DNA of 64,000 bases, from NCBI RefSeq assembly GCF_014652915.1, contig NZ_BMZS01000002.1:106590-170589 (forward strand). Direction: 5' to 3'. This stretch comes from Thalassobaculum fulvum. Lineage in GTDB: Bacteria > Pseudomonadota > Alphaproteobacteria > Thalassobaculales > Thalassobaculaceae. The notes beneath the pieces are model-generated. The model did not search any database. It was not told the DNA's origin and was given only the letters and a program-made list of their open reading frames with translations. The position numbers and the translations under genes were made by a program. This document shows, piece after piece, positions 62,377 through 64,000 of this stretch (positions within the stretch are counted from its first letter, which is position 1; the number at the start of each line of letters is the position of its first letter).

Positions 62377-63596
62377 CCACCTCGGCGGCGGTCGGGCCGG
62401 CACGATCGACCTCTCTCGCGCTGCTCGTGATCGCCGAGGTGGCGGCGATGACCCTCTGGTTTTCGGCCACCGCCGTGGTCCCGGCCATGCGCGCCGAAGC
62501 CGACATTCCGGCCGCGCTGGCGTCCTGGTTCACCGGCGGCGTGCAGATCGGCTTCGTGATCGGCACCCTGGCGAGTGCGCTGCTCGGGCTCGCCGACCGG
62601 CTCGACGGCCGCCGCCTGTTCTGTGCCAGCGCCCTCGCCGCGTCGGCCGCCAACCTGGCGATCCTGGCGTTGCCGCCGGATTCATGGGCGATCGTCGGCC
62701 TGCGCATGATCACCGGGATCTGCATGGCGGGGATCTACCCGGTCGGCATGCGGCTCGCCGCCGGCTGGGCGCGTGGCGACATGGGGCTGCTGGTGGGGCT
62801 GCTGGTCGGCGCGCTCACCTTGGGCTCGGCCAGCCCGCACCTGTTCCTGGCGCTCGGCGGCCTCGACTGGCGGCTGACGCTGATGGCGGGCTCGGTCGCC
62901 GCGGCCGCGGGCGGGCTGCTGATCCTCGGCGTTCGCGAAGGCCCGGCGACCCGGCGCGCCACCCGGTTCGAGCCGGGGCATGCCCTGCGGTACTGGACCG
63001 ACCGGCCGGTGCGCTACGCCAATTTCGGATACCTCGGTCACATGTGGGAGCTGTACGCGATGTGGGCGTGGCTCGGGGTGTTCCTGGCCCGCGCCTACGC
63101 CCCGAGCGCCGGTGCCGATGCCGGCCTGTACGCCGCGCTGGTGACGTTCGCGGCAATCGCCGTCGGCGGGCTCGGGGCGATCATCGCCGGGTTCGCGGCC
63201 GACCGGGTCGGGCGCACCTTGGTCACCAGCGCCTGCATGGCGGTCAGCGGAGCCTGCGCCCTGCTGGTCGGCACCGTGTTCCACGGCGCCCCGGTGCTGC
63301 TGACCGTCGTGGTGCTGGTGTGGGGCCTGACGGTCGTCGCCGACTCCGCCCAGTTCTCGGCCGGAGTCGCCGAGCTGTCGGCGCCGGAGACCATCGGCAC
63401 CATGCTGACCCTGCAGACCTCGGTCGGCTTCCTGCTGACGCTGGCGACCATCAACCTGGTGCCGTGGGCGGCCGAGACGGTCGGCTGGCGCTGGGCGTTC
63501 GCACCGCTGGCGCTGGGGCCGGCGTTCGGGGTGTGGGCCATGCTGCGGCTGCGCGGCATGCCGGAGGCGCAGCGGCTGGCCGGCGGGCGCCGTTGA
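62373..63596 (+). CDS. MFS transporter
   Basis: 407 residues, 12 predicted helices. Motif A-like segment in ALLGLADRLDGRRLF after TM2 and ITGICMAGIYPVGMRLAAGW; FAADRVGRTLVTSAC is the second-half copy. It resembles CynX/NimT-like or other sugar/anion MFS carriers; direction and substrate are unknown. Translationally coupled to a DUF1028 gene, so it may move that protein's substrate or product. Confidence 0.9.
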   Translation: MTTSAAVGPARSTSLALLVIAEVAAMTLWFSATAVVPAMRAEADIPAALASWFTGGVQIGFVIGTLASALLGLADRLDGRRLFCASALAASAANLAILALPPDSWAIVGLRMITGICMAGIYPVGMRLAAGWARGDMGLLVGLLVGALTLGSASPHLFLALGGLDWRLTLMAGSVAAAAGGLLILGVREGPATRRATRFEPGHALRYWTDRPVRYANFGYLGHMWELYAMWAWLGVFLARAYAPSAGADAGLYAALVTFAAIAVGGLGAIIAGFAADRVGRTLVTSACMAVSGACALLVGTVFHGAPVLLTVVVLVWGLTVVADSAQFSAGVAELSAPETIGTMLTLQTSVGFLLTLATINLVPWAAETVGWRWAFAPLALGPAFGVWAMLRLRGMPEAQRLAGGRR

Positions 63597-63619
63597 CAGG
63601 ATCGTTTGATCCGGCTTGT

Positions 63620-63635
63620 ATGTTGATATCAACAT
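63620..63635. promoter_or_regulatory. Perfect palindrome, ArsR-type operator candidate
   Basis: ATGTTGATATCAACAT is a perfect 16-base palindrome in a low-GC patch, 33 bases before the PhnB-like VOC gene. Operators of ArsR/SmtB regulators often have this TTGATATCAA core, and VOC/PhnB genes commonly sit beside ArsR genes, but any regulator is outside the window. Confidence 0.5.
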
Positions 63636-63667
63636 TACTAAGTGCCGACCGACGGAGAGGATTTCCG

Positions 63668-64000
63668 ATGCCCCGGATCACGCCGTTTCTCTGGTTCGAC
63701 GGACAGGCCGAGGACGCCATGAACTTCTACCTGGGGATCTTCCCGAACTCGAGGACGCTCGAGGTCACCCGCTGCGGCGAGGCCGGGCCCGGACCCGAGG
63801 GCAGCGTCCTGGTCGCCTCGTTCGAGCTCGACGGCCAGCGCTTCAACGCGCTGAACGGCGGCCCGCAGTTCCGGTTCACCGAGGCGGTGTCGTTCGTGAT
63901 CGACTGCGCCGACCAGGCCGAGGTCGACCACTACTGGGACCGCCTTTCCGACGGCGGCACGCCGCAACAGTGCGGCTGGCTGAAGGATCGCTTCGGGGTG
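63668..64000 (+). CDS. PhnB-like VOC protein, 3'-truncated by window edge
   Basis: 111 N-terminal residues, continuing beyond the window. PRITPFLWFDGQAEDAMNFYLGIFPNSRTLEV is the PhnB/3-demethylubiquinone methyltransferase-like VOC opening, with the expected ALNGGPQFRFTEAVSFVIDC. These are VOC-fold proteins often wrongly named methyltransferases; true activity unknown. GGAGAGGA precedes the ATG. A perfect palindrome upstream suggests ArsR-type control. Confidence 0.9.
   Translation, partial: MPRITPFLWFDGQAEDAMNFYLGIFPNSRTLEVTRCGEAGPGPEGSVLVASFELDGQRFNALNGGPQFRFTEAVSFVIDCADQAEVDHYWDRLSDGGTPQQCGWLKDRFGV

Overview
The window is a very GC-rich, densely packed chromosomal segment with about 70 protein genes. 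Gene content points to an alphaproteobacterium, probably of the Rhodospirillales or a neighbouring order: a class I lysyl-tRNA synthetase, hydantoinase A/B, a corrinoid one-carbon module, NMT1/SsuA-type ABC transport, repeated DUF1028 genes and an Lrp/LysE pair. This placement is inference from gene content. I see no rRNA, tRNA, CRISPR array, intact insertion sequence or prophage.

Layout. 0-2.4 kb: end of hyuA and all of hyuB. 2.4-5.8 kb: a four-gene minus-strand operon (AhpD-like, DUF1348, cysteine hydrolase, YHS protein) facing a divergent TetR gene, with two TetR-type operators between them. 6-18.8 kb: mostly single genes (PAS histidine kinase, CDF transporter, M19 dipeptidase, MBL hydrolase, glnS, flavodoxin, DsbA-fold isomerase, chemoreceptor, phosphonopyruvate hydrolase). 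18.85-19.02 kb: a non-coding block of nested direct and inverted repeats. 19-23.3 kb: a MetF-like / methyl-THF:corrinoid methyltransferase / Fe-S activator module without its substrate methyltransferase or corrinoid protein. 24.2-28.2 kb: an island of small poorly known genes around a cspA - basic peptide - fatty acid desaturase operon, flanked by two paralogous unknown genes. 28-33 kb: SDR, class IV aminotransferase, DUF1028, lipoprotein and lysK. 33.3-36.7 kb: GntR regulator and a complete NMT1-type ABC importer. 36.7-46 kb: a seven-gene minus-strand aromatic meta-cleavage operon resembling the homoprotocatechuate (hpa) pathway with a divergent LysR gene. It contains one gene fusing an HpaI aldolase to an FAD-linked D-2-hydroxyacid dehydrogenase, plus a second LigB-type dioxygenase and a PanE-like reductase. 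46-57 kb: PhyH oxygenase, gamma-glutamylcyclotransferase, VOC, REC-EAL, two rhodaneses, NHL protein, HD phosphohydrolase and N-acetylmuramidase. 57-64 kb: mntP behind a yybP-ykoY manganese riboswitch, LysE/Lrp, a MOT1-type transporter, a second PanE-like gene, a third DUF1028 overlapping an MFS transporter, and the start of a PhnB-like VOC gene behind a perfect palindrome.

Six intergenic sites carry the same architecture: two GC-rich hairpins in opposite orientation. There are two sequence variants, three loci each, and the variable base pair at the stem end covaries (TCCCGG/CCGGGA versus TTCCGG/CCGGAA), so this is a dispersed palindromic repeat family of this genome.

The strongest candidates for something new are the HpaI-FAD oxidase fusion in the hpa-like operon, the cold-adaptation island with its paired unknown paralogs, and the covarying paired repeats. 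Long open frames antisense to real genes are common here because of the high GC and were discarded.
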